Below are positions 43,039 to 52,045 of a DNA stretch of 64,000 bases, piece after piece. This DNA comes from Streptomyces hokutonensis (GTDB lineage: Bacteria; Actinomycetota; Actinomycetes; Streptomycetales; Streptomycetaceae): contig NZ_BARG01000047.1 in the NCBI RefSeq assembly GCF_000376565.1, forward strand, positions 62,001 to 126,000. The letters run 5' to 3'. The stretch's first letter is position 1; each line of letters starts with the position of its first letter. The notes under the pieces are model-generated. The model worked only from the letters and a program-made list of their open reading frames with translations, was not told the DNA's origin and searched no databases. The position numbers and the translations under genes were made by a program.

Positions 43039-45402
43039 GTGCCTTCTTCCTCCCGTCGTGACTTCCTTCGTCTGACCGGTGTCGCCGGTGCTGGTCTCGC
43101 CGCCTTCGGCGGCCTGCCCCCGTTCGTGGCGCATGCCGACCCCGAGCGTCCCGCGCACGCGGACATCGTTCCGGAGAGCGAGGCCACCACCCTCTGGTAC
43201 CGGCAGTCGGCCGACGAGTCGCGCATCATCCAAGAGGCGCTTCCCGTGGGCAACGGCAGGATGGGCGCCCTGGTCGGCTGCGACCCCGCGGACGACTTCC
43301 TGTACCTCACGGACGGTTCGTTCTGGACGGGCGGACGCAACGACACCCCCACCAGCGACGGCCAACTTCCTTACGGAGCAGATGACTTCGGAAGCTTCGG
43401 GCTGCTGGCCAAGCTCCGCGTCACGCTGCCGGGCCACACCGCACAGCAGATCAGCGGCTACCGGCGCAGCCTCGACCTGAGCAACGGCGTCGTGTCGGCG
43501 AGCTATGAGCACAGCGGCGCCCGTTTCCGTCGCGAGATCTACGCCAGCCACCCGGACGACGTGATCGTGGTCCGGCTCACCGGAGGCGGCACCCACACCG
43601 GTGCGATCTCGCTGGAGGGCACGCACGGCGAGACCACCTCGGCGGACGGGAAACAGCTCTCGTTCGCCGCGAACCTGAAGAACGGCCTGCGGTACGCGGC
43701 CTCCGTGACCGCCGTGAGCAGTACCGGAACCATCAGGGCCGAGGACGGCAAGCTGTCCTTCTCCGGCTGCCGCGAACTGCTGATCGCGCTCTGCGCGGGT
43801 ACCGACTACGCACCCGATGCCGACAAGGACTTCCGCGACCCGTCCCTGGTCCCGCTCACGGTGGCCCGTACCAAGACCGCCGCCGCGGCGAAGGTCTCCG
43901 GCGCCGCGCTGCTCGCCACCCATGTGGCCGACTACCGGCGCCTCTACGACCGCTTCTCGATCGATCTCGGCAGATCCTCGACGGTGCAGCGGTCGCTGGA
44001 CTCGTGGTCGCGCATCGCCGTCAGACACACCGACGCGTCCACCCCGGACCCGGAGTTGGAGGCCGCGTACGTCCAGTACGGCCGCTATCTGACCATCACC
44101 GGGTCGAGGGACTGGCTGCCCATGAACCTCCAGGGGCTGTGGATCCACAACAACACCCCTGACTGGTACGCCGATTACCACACCGACATCAACGTGCAGA
44201 TGAACTACTGGCTGGCCGACCCCGCAGGGCTGGGCGACAACGCGGAGGCGCTCGCCCGCTACTGCCGGTCCCAACTGCCGGTCTGGACCGATGTGACGAG
44301 ACGGCTCTTCAACAGCCCCGACAACCGTTTCCGCAACAGCTCGGGAAACGTGGCCGGCTGGGCCGTCGCCTTCTCCACCAACATCTACGGCGGCAGCGGC
44401 TGGGCCTGGCACCCCTCGGGCAACGCCTGGCTCTGCGCCACGCTGTGGCGCCACTACGAGTACTCCCAGGACCGCGCGTACCTGGAGACGATCTACCCGG
44501 TGCTCAAGGGGGCCGCCGAGTTCTGGAAGGCCCGGCTGATCACCACCGAGGTGACCGACGCGGACGGTTCGTCCCGGGAGGTCCTGGTGGACGACACCTC
44601 CTGGTCGCCGGAGCACGGACCGGACGGCAAGGGCAACACCTACGGGCAGGAGCTCGCGTGGGAACTCTTCCGGGAGTTCGCCGTCGCCGCCCGCGTTCTG
44701 AAGCGTGACGCCGACCTCGCCGCGGAGCTGGAAGCGATGCAGGCCAGGCTCTACCTTCCCCGGGTCAGCCCGAAGACCGGCTGGCTCGAGGAGTGGATGA
44801 GCCCCGACAATCTCGGCGAGACGACACACCGTCATCTGTCACCGCTCATCGGATTCTTCCCCGGCGACCGGATCTCCGTGGACACCGGCCCGCGCGAACT
44901 GGTGGACGGCGTACGCGCACTCCTGACCGCCAGGGGAATGGACAGCTTCGGCTGGGCCTGTGCCTGGCGATCGCTGTGCTGGTCGCGGCTCAAGGACGCG
45001 GAGAAGGCCTACCAGCTCTATCTCACCGTGCTGCGCCCTTCGATGAACAACGGCAACGGCACCTCGGCGAACTGGTTCGACATGTACAGCCAGGGCAGCT
45101 ACACGATCTTCCAGATCGACGCCAACCTCGGCGGTCCCACCGCCGCGCTGGAGATGCTCCTGTACTCGAGACCGGGAGTCCTGGAACTGCTCCCCGCACT
45201 GCCGAAGGCCTGGTCGGCGAAGGGTTCCGTCACCGGGATCGGCGCCCGCGGCGGCTTCACGGTCGACTTCGCCTGGCGGGACGGCAGGGCGACCACGGTG
45301 ACGGTCCGGAGCGTCGGAGGAACGGGGACGGAACTCCGCGCCGGAAAGGTGCGCAGGAAGATCTCCCTCAAGCCGGGAGCGTCCGTAACGATCAACCTCT
45401 AG
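43039..45402 (+). CDS. secreted glycoside hydrolase family 95 protein (alpha-L-fucosidase type)
   Basis: A 787-residue exported GH95 enzyme. It begins with a twin-arginine signal peptide (SSRRDFLRLTGVAGAGLAAFG). An N-terminal beta domain opens LWYRQSADESRIIQEALPVGNGRMGALVGCDPADDFLYLTDGSFWTGG, typical of GH95. The helical barrel holds LQGLWIHNNTPDWYADYHTDINVQMNYWLAD with the conserved Asn/Asp residues and DTSWSPEHGP...GQELAWELF with the likely acid Glu. GH95 enzymes release fucose or galactose by inversion. GTG start with GAGGAG upstream. It likely processes plant or mucin-like glycans. Confidence 0.93.
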   Translation: MPSSSRRDFLRLTGVAGAGLAAFGGLPPFVAHADPERPAHADIVPESEATTLWYRQSADESRIIQEALPVGNGRMGALVGCDPADDFLYLTDGSFWTGGRNDTPTSDGQLPYGADDFGSFGLLAKLRVTLPGHTAQQISGYRRSLDLSNGVVSASYEHSGARFRREIYASHPDDVIVVRLTGGGTHTGAISLEGTHGETTSADGKQLSFAANLKNGLRYAASVTAVSSTGTIRAEDGKLSFSGCRELLIALCAGTDYAPDADKDFRDPSLVPLTVARTKTAAAAKVSGAALLATHVADYRRLYDRFSIDLGRSSTVQRSLDSWSRIAVRHTDASTPDPELEAAYVQYGRYLTITGSRDWLPMNLQGLWIHNNTPDWYADYHTDINVQMNYWLADPAGLGDNAEALARYCRSQLPVWTDVTRRLFNSPDNRFRNSSGNVAGWAVAFSTNIYGGSGWAWHPSGNAWLCATLWRHYEYSQDRAYLETIYPVLKGAAEFWKARLITTEVTDADGSSREVLVDDTSWSPEHGPDGKGNTYGQELAWELFREFAVAARVLKRDADLAAELEAMQARLYLPRVSPKTGWLEEWMSPDNLGETTHRHLSPLIGFFPGDRISVDTGPRELVDGVRALLTARGMDSFGWACAWRSLCWSRLKDAEKAYQLYLTVLRPSMNNGNGTSANWFDMYSQGSYTIFQIDANLGGPTAALEMLLYSRPGVLELLPALPKAWSAKGSVTGIGARGGFTVDFAWRDGRATTVTVRSVGGTGTELRAGKVRRKISLKPGASVTINL

Positions 45403-45434
45403 TGAGGCGCGAAGCGCCTGTTGTCGGAACACGC

Positions 45435-45467
45435 GGCGATGCGAGTCCGCGCGGGACTCGCATCGCC
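45435..45467. terminator. bidirectional hairpin between convergent genes
   Basis: GGCGATGCGAGTCC (45435-45448) pairs perfectly with GGACTCGCATCGCC (45454-45467), 5-base loop, between the GH95 and CHRD lipoprotein stops. Confidence 0.85.
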
Positions 45468-45500
45468 TGGTGGTGTTCGGGCCGGTCGGCCAGGTAGGTG

Positions 45501-46505
45501 CTACTTCGTGGCGAGGAACAGGTAGTCGGCCGTGTAGGGGACACGGGCGGTGGGCTGCTCGGTCGGGTTGCAGGTGCCGGACGGGGCGACGCCGCCGGCG
45601 GTGTTGAGCCGCAGGACCGAGGTGGTCTTGGACAGGAGGCCCTTGCTCTTGCCGGTCTGCTGGGCGCGGAGCAGGAGTTGGGGGATGTTGCCCTTGCCGT
45701 TGTCGAACTTGTTGACGACCGAGCCGGTCACCGAGGAGCCGTCGGGGGCGATCCACTGGGGCGGGCCGGCGGGGCCGTGCTTGGCGAAGCTGTGCTGGAT
45801 GCCGCCCTGGAGGGTGGCGTCGACGTTGTCCTGGGTGAAGGCGTAGGAGCCGTCGGCCTGCTTGGTGCAGGCGTAGATCTGGGCGCCCTTGACGACGCCG
45901 GCCAGCGCCGAGTGCCGGATGGCGTCGGGCAGCGAGACGGCGCCCGGCAGTGCCACGGCCTGTCCGCGGACCGCGCCGCCGGGGAACTCGGCGGTGTGCA
46001 GGTTGAAGTAGAACTGGTCGGGATGTGCCTTGATGCTGCGCAGCAGGTCGGCGTCCTTGACCTTCACCGTGCCGAACACGAACGGCGTGCCGCCCTTGAG
46101 CTTCTCCATGAAGAACGGGATCTTCACGTCACCGTTGGTGCCCCGCACACCCTGGTGGAGGTGGGCCATGGTCGGGGTCCCGATCCCCGTCCACGCGAAC
46201 GCGAAGGACACCTCGTCGCCCTGGATCCGCATGAGGGCCACCGCGTTGCCGTCCTTGTCGCCCACGGCCGGCTTGCCCTTGACGGGCACCTCGTTGTCAC
46301 CGGTGAGGATCGTGGTGAAGTACCGCGCCCCCGGCGCGTTCTGGGAGTAGCGGCCGACGGCACCGGCGGCCTGCGTCGCCCCCGCCTCCGCCGCCGGATG
46401 GGACACGGTGGCGTCGGCCGCACCGTCCACGCCGTTGCAGGCGGTCAGAAGCAGGGTGCCGGTGATCGCGGTCGCGGCGATGGTCCCGAATCGCTTGAAC
46501 ATCAT
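45501..46505 (-). CDS. lipoprotein with fused CHRD and DUF3455 domains
   Basis: A 334-residue exported lipoprotein. It has a signal peptide with lipobox LTAC (Cys about 23), a CHRD (chordin-like) domain at about 60-185 (ARYFTTILTGDNEVPV, HLHQGVRGTNGDVKIPFF, FNLHTAEFPGGAVRGQ) and a DUF3455 domain at about 195-320 (IYACTKQADGSYAF, WIAPDGSSVTGSVV). The fusion of the two is unusual to my knowledge. The ATG at 46505 directly precedes a second ATG, so the first is chosen; GGGGAG lies 11 bases upstream. Function at the cell surface is unknown. Confidence 0.87.
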   Translation of the reverse strand: MMFKRFGTIAATAITGTLLLTACNGVDGAADATVSHPAAEAGATQAAGAVGRYSQNAPGARYFTTILTGDNEVPVKGKPAVGDKDGNAVALMRIQGDEVSFAFAWTGIGTPTMAHLHQGVRGTNGDVKIPFFMEKLKGGTPFVFGTVKVKDADLLRSIKAHPDQFYFNLHTAEFPGGAVRGQAVALPGAVSLPDAIRHSALAGVVKGAQIYACTKQADGSYAFTQDNVDATLQGGIQHSFAKHGPAGPPQWIAPDGSSVTGSVVNKFDNGKGNIPQLLLRAQQTGKSKGLLSKTTSVLRLNTAGGVAPSGTCNPTEQPTARVPYTADYLFLATK

Positions 46506-46597
46506 GTGTCTCGTTCTCCCCGTGATTGCCGATCCGCGGTTGCCCCGCGGTCGTTCTCCCTCCATCACGGGGCCCCCGGGACGATCCCTCAGCCGAT

Positions 46598-46619
46598 GAC
46601 ACTCCTGAGACACGCCTGA
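46598..46619 (-). promoter_or_regulatory. 11-bp direct repeat upstream of the CHRD lipoprotein gene
   Basis: GACACTCCTGA and GACACGCCTGA follow each other without a gap, one helical turn apart, 93-114 bases upstream of the start. Typical layout of an activator site; the protein is unknown. Confidence 0.4.
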
Positions 46620-46679
46620 GAAGGGACGGCATCACTGAGGACACGATCTTGACATTACGACGCACATCGACCCGTCGGC

Positions 46680-47525
46680 TCAGCGGAGTGCGGCCGGCAC
46701 CCGCTCCAGGACACCGCCCGCGAACACGTCGTACAACGGCAGGGACTCCAGGTGGACATACCCGATGTGACAGTCGCAGACGGCCAGCGGACACGCGCGC
46801 GGGCGCAGCGCCGCCCGGTACGAGCCGTCGTACAGGTTCCCCAGCTCGTCGCGGACGAAGTGGCAGCGGCGGACCGTGCCGGTGCCGTCGACCGAGATCA
46901 CGGACTCGCCCGTACGGCACGGGAGTCCGGCGCTGCGGTGCGGGTGCCGGCTGTACGGGAAGAGGGGGTCGAGCGCGGTCCAGTCGTCGGCCTCGGCGTC
47001 GCCGTAGATGTGCCCCTCGGCCGCGTTGATCCAGAGGTAGACGTGCGGGGGCAGGTCGGCGCGGAGCCGGCGGGCCGCCGGCAGGTGGGCGGGCAGGCCG
47101 ACCACGCCGACGCTGAACCGCACCCCGCGGTCGGCCAGTTCGCGGCACTTGGCGAGGAAACGGTCGTAGGGGGTCTGGCCCGGGTGGTACGTGCACCACA
47201 GCGCGAGCGTGTCCAGGTCGGCCTCGGCGAGCCAGCCGGTGCGGCAGCTCAGGTTGGTCTGGATGGCGACCCGGCGCACGTGCGGCAGTTGGGACAACTC
47301 GGTCAGGGTGCGCCGGTACCAGGAGCGGACCAGCCCCTCGCCCCAGGGCGTGAACAGGAGCGACAACTCGTCCTCGCTGTCCGCCGCCCAGCGCGCGAAG
47401 CGCTCCAACGCATCGCGGTCCGCGCGGAGTTGGGCGGTCGAGTCGCGGCGCTTGGCGAACGGGCAGTAGGGACAGTCGTAGTCGCAGGACGCGAGCGGGC
47501 CCCGGTAGAGGACGGTGAGATCCAT
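46680..47525 (-). CDS. radical SAM protein, STM4011 family
   Basis: A 281-residue radical S-adenosylmethionine enzyme. The [4Fe-4S] cluster motif is CDYDCPYC (C14, C18, C21) and YRGPLASCDYDCPYCPFAKRRD is the family opening. Last gene of the five-gene minus-strand operon, 9 bases after the previous one. Several Cys near its end (CRTGE, CHFVRDE, CPLAVCDCHIG) suggest a second metal or cluster site. The name comes from a Salmonella locus whose biochemistry, to my knowledge, is undescribed. Substrate unknown. Confidence 0.85.
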   Translation of the reverse strand: MDLTVLYRGPLASCDYDCPYCPFAKRRDSTAQLRADRDALERFARWAADSEDELSLLFTPWGEGLVRSWYRRTLTELSQLPHVRRVAIQTNLSCRTGWLAEADLDTLALWCTYHPGQTPYDRFLAKCRELADRGVRFSVGVVGLPAHLPAARRLRADLPPHVYLWINAAEGHIYGDAEADDWTALDPLFPYSRHPHRSAGLPCRTGESVISVDGTGTVRRCHFVRDELGNLYDGSYRAALRPRACPLAVCDCHIGYVHLESLPLYDVFAGGVLERVPAALR

Positions 47526-47534
47526 GACGGTCCG

Positions 47535-48872
47535 TCACTTCCGTTCGTAGGCGGCCATGGCGGACCGCACTTCGGGGGAGAACAGCTCCGGGCCGATGGC
47601 GTCGGAGTGCGCCAGCCCCTCCGGGGTCAGCACGAGCCGCTCGCCCGCCGTGTCGGTCAGCCAGCCGCGCCCGGCCAGCCGGTCGAGCTCCGTCCCGAAG
47701 TCGTCGTCGGGTGAACTCCCGAAGCGGGCGCGGTAGTCGGCGACGGACAGCCCCTCGGCCTGGAGGAGGGACTGGAGGAGATGACGGCGGCGCGCCTCGT
47801 GCCGGTCCACGCGGTAGCCGACCTCCGCGTGCGCGAAGTCGGCCGTCGTGACGTAGTCGTCGATGATGCCGCGGATCTCGTGCATGCCGACCGCGTAGTC
47901 GAAGGAGTAGTGCAGCGCCGACGTGTACGAGCGGGCCCCGCAGCCGAGTCCGATCATGCCGTCCGTCTGGCAGGCGTAGTCGTCGGCGCCCTGGGGCGGG
48001 GCGTCGGCCCGGCGGAACATCCGCATCGACTGCTGGACATAGCCGTGTGCGAGGAGGTGATCGCGTCCCGCGCGATACAGGCGCAGCCGCTGCTCGTCCC
48101 ACTCCGGGTCGGCTCCGGCGTCCCCCTGGTGACGGCCGAGGCCGGTCAACGGCCGTACGTAGAGCGGGTACAGGTACAGCTCCTCGGGCCGCCACGCCAG
48201 GGCCGCGTCCAGGGAGTCGCGCCAGGTCCGCCCGGTCTGGCCGTCGATGCCGTAGATGAGGTCGATGTTGAGAACGGGGACCCCGGCGTCCCGGATCCGG
48301 CCGAGCGCCGCCTCCACGTCGGCGCGGCGCTGCGGGCGTACGGCGGCCCTGGCCTCGGAGTCGACGAAGCTCTGCACGCCCAGGCTGAGGCGGGTCGCGC
48401 CGCGTTCGGCGAGGACGGCGAGCCGGTCAGCGGTGGCCGTGGCGGGCGAGGCCTCCACGGAGAGCGGGACCGCGCGCAGATCGGCGCCCATGCGCCGCTC
48501 GGCGATGTCGCACAGGCGCTCCAGCTCGGCCGCGGTGAGGAAGGTCGGGGTGCCGCCGCCGAACGCCGCCGTGGCGAAACGTGTTGGCTCCGCGTCGCCC
48601 AACGCTGCCCGGACGGCGTCCGCCTGCCGCTCCAGGGCGTCCAGATAGGCGCCGGTCAGGCCGTCCGGGGCACCGATGCGGGTGAAGAGGTTGCAGAACC
48701 CGCACCGGACCTCGCAGAACGGTATGTGCACATACAGCGAGAGCGCGCTCCGGTCCTCCGCCGCCCACAACTCCCGCAGCGCGGGCCGGTCTTGCAGGCG
48801 GCGGTACGCCGTCTTGTGCGGATAGGCGTACACGTAGTGCTGGTAGGGGCCGGTCTGCTGCGCGGTGGTCAT
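47535..48872 (-). CDS. radical SAM protein, STM4012 family (HemW/coproporphyrinogen-oxidase-like)
   Basis: A 445-residue radical SAM enzyme like HemW and HemN. The cluster motif is FCEVRCGFC (C53, C57, C60) after SLYVHIPF. Then comes the AdoMet-binding AFGGGTPTFLTAAELERL segment, and later NIDLIYGIDGQTGRTWRDSL and the C-terminal HemN-type domain (HLLQSLLQAEGLSVADYRARFG, GERLVLTPEGLAHSDAIGPELF). The STM4012 family is separate from true HemW. The ATG overlaps the stop of the hydrolase gene (ATGA). It likely makes a radical change on a small molecule or peptide made by this cluster. Confidence 0.87.
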   Translation of the reverse strand: MTTAQQTGPYQHYVYAYPHKTAYRRLQDRPALRELWAAEDRSALSLYVHIPFCEVRCGFCNLFTRIGAPDGLTGAYLDALERQADAVRAALGDAEPTRFATAAFGGGTPTFLTAAELERLCDIAERRMGADLRAVPLSVEASPATATADRLAVLAERGATRLSLGVQSFVDSEARAAVRPQRRADVEAALGRIRDAGVPVLNIDLIYGIDGQTGRTWRDSLDAALAWRPEELYLYPLYVRPLTGLGRHQGDAGADPEWDEQRLRLYRAGRDHLLAHGYVQQSMRMFRRADAPPQGADDYACQTDGMIGLGCGARSYTSALHYSFDYAVGMHEIRGIIDDYVTTADFAHAEVGYRVDRHEARRRHLLQSLLQAEGLSVADYRARFGSSPDDDFGTELDRLAGRGWLTDTAGERLVLTPEGLAHSDAIGPELFSPEVRSAMAAYERK

Positions 48873-49699
48873 CGGACGGCCTCTGCGGGGTCGAGGAAGA
48901 AGTGGGCGTACGGCACGGTCCACACGGACTCGTGGCCCAGGCGGTGGCCGGTGTAGCCGTCGTCGCCGTAGGCGGTGCCGTGGTCGGAGCAGACGATGAC
49001 GAAGCAGGGGCGCCGGGAGCTCGCGGCGGCGAACAGCCGCCCGATGTGCCGGTCGACGTACTCCAGCGCGGCGGCGTGCGTCTCCCTGGTGTCACCCGAC
49101 TCGCGGGTCGCGCCGGGCAGATGGAACCAGTTGGGCTGATGCAGCGCCGACACGTTCACGAACAGGAACAGGCGCTGTTCGGCGGGCAGTTGGCCCACCA
49201 CCTGTTCCACGCGGGCGACCTGGTTCTCGAAGGAGTGCGGCGAGGTGACGCCGAACTCCTCCTCCCAGTGCGCCTCTTGGAACAGGCCGGGCAGTACGGA
49301 GCCCAGCGGACCGCGCCGGTTGAAGAAGCCCACGCCCCCGACGCAGACGGTGCGGTAGCCGGCCGCCGCCAGTCCGGACACCAGGTCGGGGGTGTCGTAG
49401 ACGAAGGTGCCCTCGGCGGTCGTCTCGCTGCCCGCGAAGCTCGCCGCGAACAGCCGTGGATGCGGGCCGGGTCGGGCCGGAGTGGGCAGGAACCCGGCGA
49501 AGATCGCCTGGTGCGAGGCGTACGTGAAACTGCCCGGGGCGTGCCTCTTCTCCCAGCGTCCGCCGGGCAGTTGGCGGGCCAGATTCGGGATGCGCCCCTC
49601 GGCCGCCAACTCGGCGGCCACGTCGTGCCGCAGCGTGTCGAGGGTGACCAGCAGGATGTCGTGGTCCCCGACGACCGCGTTCATGTCGGGCTCAGGCAT
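48869..49699 (-). CDS. alkaline-phosphatase/sulfatase-superfamily hydrolase, STM4013/SEN3800 family
   Basis: A 276-residue metal-dependent hydrolase. HDILLVTLDTLRHDV gives the first metal ligands and the nucleophile position (Asp in TLDTLR, Thr next to it). YASHQAIFAGFLPTPARP follows, then FVIVCSDHGTAYGDDGYTGHRLGHESVW with the distal Asp and His. Sulfatases use Cys or Ser here; this family is closer to phosphonate or phosphodiester hydrolases. No signal peptide, so it works in the cytoplasm. ATG at 49699 with AGGAAC upstream. Separated from the ATP-grasp gene by a small repeat element. Confidence 0.85.
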   Translation of the reverse strand: MPEPDMNAVVGDHDILLVTLDTLRHDVAAELAAEGRIPNLARQLPGGRWEKRHAPGSFTYASHQAIFAGFLPTPARPGPHPRLFAASFAGSETTAEGTFVYDTPDLVSGLAAAGYRTVCVGGVGFFNRRGPLGSVLPGLFQEAHWEEEFGVTSPHSFENQVARVEQVVGQLPAEQRLFLFVNVSALHQPNWFHLPGATRESGDTRETHAAALEYVDRHIGRLFAAASSRRPCFVIVCSDHGTAYGDDGYTGHRLGHESVWTVPYAHFFLDPAEAVR

Positions 49700-49737
49700 G
49701 GGCTGTTCCTGTTCTGTACGGGTGACGCGGGGGTCTG

Positions 49738-49848
49738 GGGCCTGTCCGGCACGCGGAGTCCGGCTCGCCCGCTTGCGGCGTTGTCGTGGTTCGCCGGCGC
49801 TGATCAGGCGCTCTCACTTTCCTGCGACCTGATCTGCCGGACAGGCCC
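49738..49848. mobile_element. MITE-like element with perfect 14-bp terminal inverted repeats
   Basis: GGGCCTGTCCGGCA at 49738-49751 and its exact reverse complement at 49835-49848 enclose about 111 bases without a gene. The ends resemble those of Streptomyces IS5-type insertion sequences as I remember them (GGCCTGTCCGGC...ATCAGG). The right end lies inside the STM4014-like coding sequence and supplies its last residues and stop. No target-site duplication is obvious. Confidence 0.62.
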
Positions 49849-51019
49849 TGTCGGCCGGCGCGCGCAGGACCGCCGCCACCTGCGCGCCGTAGGTGTCCAG
49901 ACCCTCCGCGCCGCTGCCGGGCAGGCCGGTGAGGCGGGGCAGCAGGTCGCCGAAGGCGTTGACCTCGCCGACGAAGGCGCGCCGCCAGTCCACGGCCGGC
50001 AGCAGGTCGACGCCGACGCACAGCGTGCGCGGGAAGCAGGACGCGGCGCGCTCGCACACGTCCAGGAGGTCGGACCACCGGGCGCCCGCGGCGGTGACGG
50101 CCCGCCGGACGCCGTCGAGGTCGCCGCGGCTGCCGCCCAGATGCAGATTGGTCAGCGGCCCGCGACTGGTGCGCACCACCGCGTGGGTGGCCCGGCCGGC
50201 CACGACGACCACCCGGAGATCCGCGGCCCGGCCCGCCTGGGAGGCCTTCGGCACCCAGCGTTCGAGATGCAGCCCGTCCGGCGCCAGCGCGTCCACGATG
50301 CGGGCGACGTCCCGCTCGTCGTGATACCGCCGTACCCGGAGGGAGTTGTGCAGTGCGCCGTCCTGACCGGTCTCGACGGACGTGGTCGCCCTGATCCGGC
50401 CGCCGCCCGCCGTCTCGACCGCGAGGACACCCGACGCGGACGAGCCGTGCGCGGGCTTGACGAACAGCCGGGGCATCCGGTGCTCGCGCATCAGCGCCCG
50501 CACGTCGTCCCAGCCGCGCACGCGCGCGCCGAGCGGACCCGATGTCGGGGACTCCGGGACGGGCACGCCGGCCGCGTCCAGTACGGCGTGACACGTCCGC
50601 TTGTCGAACAGCACCGCCAGGTCGTCCGGGTCGGCGAGGGGGACACCGCCGCGCAGCGTGCGCAGCGCGGCGGTGAACCGCGCGTACCAGCGGGCCGAAC
50701 CCTCCACCCGGGTCGGCTCCGTGGCACCCCGCAGCAGCCGGTCGACCTCGGGGTTCTCACCGGGGGAGTCGACCCGGACGAACTCGTCGGCGGCGAAGTC
50801 CGCGCCCCCCGCGCGCAGGACGTCCGTCCAGGCGACGACACGGGGCGCGGGCAGCCCGGCCGCGCGCACGGCCTCCGCGAAGAGGGACACCCTGCGGTTC
50901 TCGGGATTGCCGACCACCGCGAACCGGAGGCCGGCGCGGGCCGGCGACGTGACGACGGCCGGACCGGCCGTGGTGGACGATGTGAAGGCGGCCGGCCCCG
51001 TCGCGGCGGACGCGGTCAC
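49814..51019 (-). CDS. ATP-grasp protein, STM4014 family
   Basis: A 401-residue ATP-grasp-type enzyme. FAVVGNPENRRVSLFAEAVRAAG opens it; VLFDKRTCHAVLDAAGVPVPESP and FVKPAHGSSASGVLAVE near 195 bind ATP. DLRVVVVAGRATHAVVRTSRGPLTNLHLGG carries the catalytic/metal part, and GVDLLPAVDWRRAFVGEVNAFGDLLP gives the last metal ligands. ATP-grasp enzymes join a carboxylate to an amine or thiol. The GTG at 51019 overlaps the STM4015 stop. The last 11 or so residues (RACPADQVAGK) come from the inserted MITE-like repeat, so the native C-terminus has been replaced. Confidence 0.85.
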   Translation of the reverse strand: MTASAATGPAAFTSSTTAGPAVVTSPARAGLRFAVVGNPENRRVSLFAEAVRAAGLPAPRVVAWTDVLRAGGADFAADEFVRVDSPGENPEVDRLLRGATEPTRVEGSARWYARFTAALRTLRGGVPLADPDDLAVLFDKRTCHAVLDAAGVPVPESPTSGPLGARVRGWDDVRALMREHRMPRLFVKPAHGSSASGVLAVETAGGGRIRATTSVETGQDGALHNSLRVRRYHDERDVARIVDALAPDGLHLERWVPKASQAGRAADLRVVVVAGRATHAVVRTSRGPLTNLHLGGSRGDLDGVRRAVTAAGARWSDLLDVCERAASCFPRTLCVGVDLLPAVDWRRAFVGEVNAFGDLLPRLTGLPGSGAEGLDTYGAQVAAVLRAPADRACPADQVAGK

Positions 51020-51975
51020 TCCCCGACGGCGACGTAGCGCCAGACCGTGCCGTCGTCCTCCGTGTCCTCGTCGGCGTCGTCACGGTCCAGGTCGACCTCC
51101 ACGCCCGCAGCCACCAGCGTCTCCCGTACCCGCTCCGCGACGCCCTCGCTGAGGTAGTTGTGGTGCAGGTCCAGCTTCTTGAGATGCGTCAGCGGCTGCC
51201 CGCTCAGCAGCGCGACCGCGCCCTCGTCGGTCAGCACGCCCATCGACAGGTCCAGCACCTCAAGGCGCTCCACCACCGGGGCGGCGGCGACCGCGGCGGC
51301 CACCGCGTCCTGCATCTCGCTGTTGCGCAGGGCCAGATGACGCAGGCGCGGCAGCCGGGCACCGGACAGGATCGGCTCCAGATCGGCGGCCTCGCTGTCA
51401 CCGCCGTAGTCCGGCGTGCCGAGCCACAGGTCCAGGTGCTCCAGCGCGGGCAGGTCACTGGCGCCGATGCCGCGCACCACCTCGACGGGCAGTCCGCCCG
51501 TCTCCGCCACCAGCCGGCGCAGCGCGTCGTGCCGCAGCGCGGTGAATTCCAGGCCGGTCCCGCCGCGCACACCGAACTCCTCGAGCGCCGGGTACGCGTT
51601 GAGCAGCGGGCTGACGTCGGACTGGTGGATCCAGGAGATCTCGCACTCCTCCATCACCAGATCGCCGAGGAACAGCGCGCGCAGCGCGGGGAAGACGTCC
51701 CGGGCCGCCACGAGCGCCTCGACGATCGGCGTGGGCGCGGTGTCGTAGGCGTCCTCCCAGCCACCGATGATCAGGGCCCGCACCCGGGTCGTGTCGACGG
51801 CCGCGCGGAAGCGGGCGAACGCGTCGGTCCACGCCTCGTCGTTGTCGTACACGTTGCCGCCGAGGCGCCAGGCGACCGAGTCCGGCTCGGGCAGGCGGTC
51901 GGCCGGGGCGTCCGGCCCCGGAAAGGTGAACGACGGCAGCCGGTACAGCGCGTCGAGGTGCTCACCGATGGTCAT
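51016..51975 (-). CDS. leucine-rich-repeat protein, STM4015 family
   Basis: A 319-residue cytoplasmic protein and first gene of the operon. The first half is family-specific (LGGNVYDNDEAWTDAFARFRAAVDTTRVRALIIGGWEDAYD). The second half carries leucine-rich-repeat-like units: LPALEHLDLWLGT, LPRLRHLALRNSEM, VERLEVLDLSMGVLTDEGAVALLSG and LTHLKKLDLHHNYLSEGVAERVRE. These repeats usually bind proteins, so it may recognise the substrate of the enzymes. The ATG at 51975 has AGGAG 7 bases upstream. An acidic tail (DRDDADEDTEDDG) closes the protein. Confidence 0.85.
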   Translation of the reverse strand: MTIGEHLDALYRLPSFTFPGPDAPADRLPEPDSVAWRLGGNVYDNDEAWTDAFARFRAAVDTTRVRALIIGGWEDAYDTAPTPIVEALVAARDVFPALRALFLGDLVMEECEISWIHQSDVSPLLNAYPALEEFGVRGGTGLEFTALRHDALRRLVAETGGLPVEVVRGIGASDLPALEHLDLWLGTPDYGGDSEAADLEPILSGARLPRLRHLALRNSEMQDAVAAAVAAAPVVERLEVLDLSMGVLTDEGAVALLSGQPLTHLKKLDLHHNYLSEGVAERVRETLVAAGVEVDLDRDDADEDTEDDGTVWRYVAVGE

Positions 51976-52030
51976 GCGGCCGCTCCTGAGAAGAAGAGTG
52001 CGTGGTGTGTGATGCGCATTTCTACCAACC

Positions 52031-52045
52031 GGCACTGACAGTGCC
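52031..52045. promoter_or_regulatory. palindrome in the divergent promoter region of the STM4011-4015-like cluster
   Basis: GGCACTGACAGTGCC is a perfect 7-1-7 palindrome, 56 bases from the STM4015-like start and 97 from the divergent gene. A related half-site TGTCAGTGGTGCC follows at 52071-52083. Likely operator shared by both directions. Confidence 0.6.
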
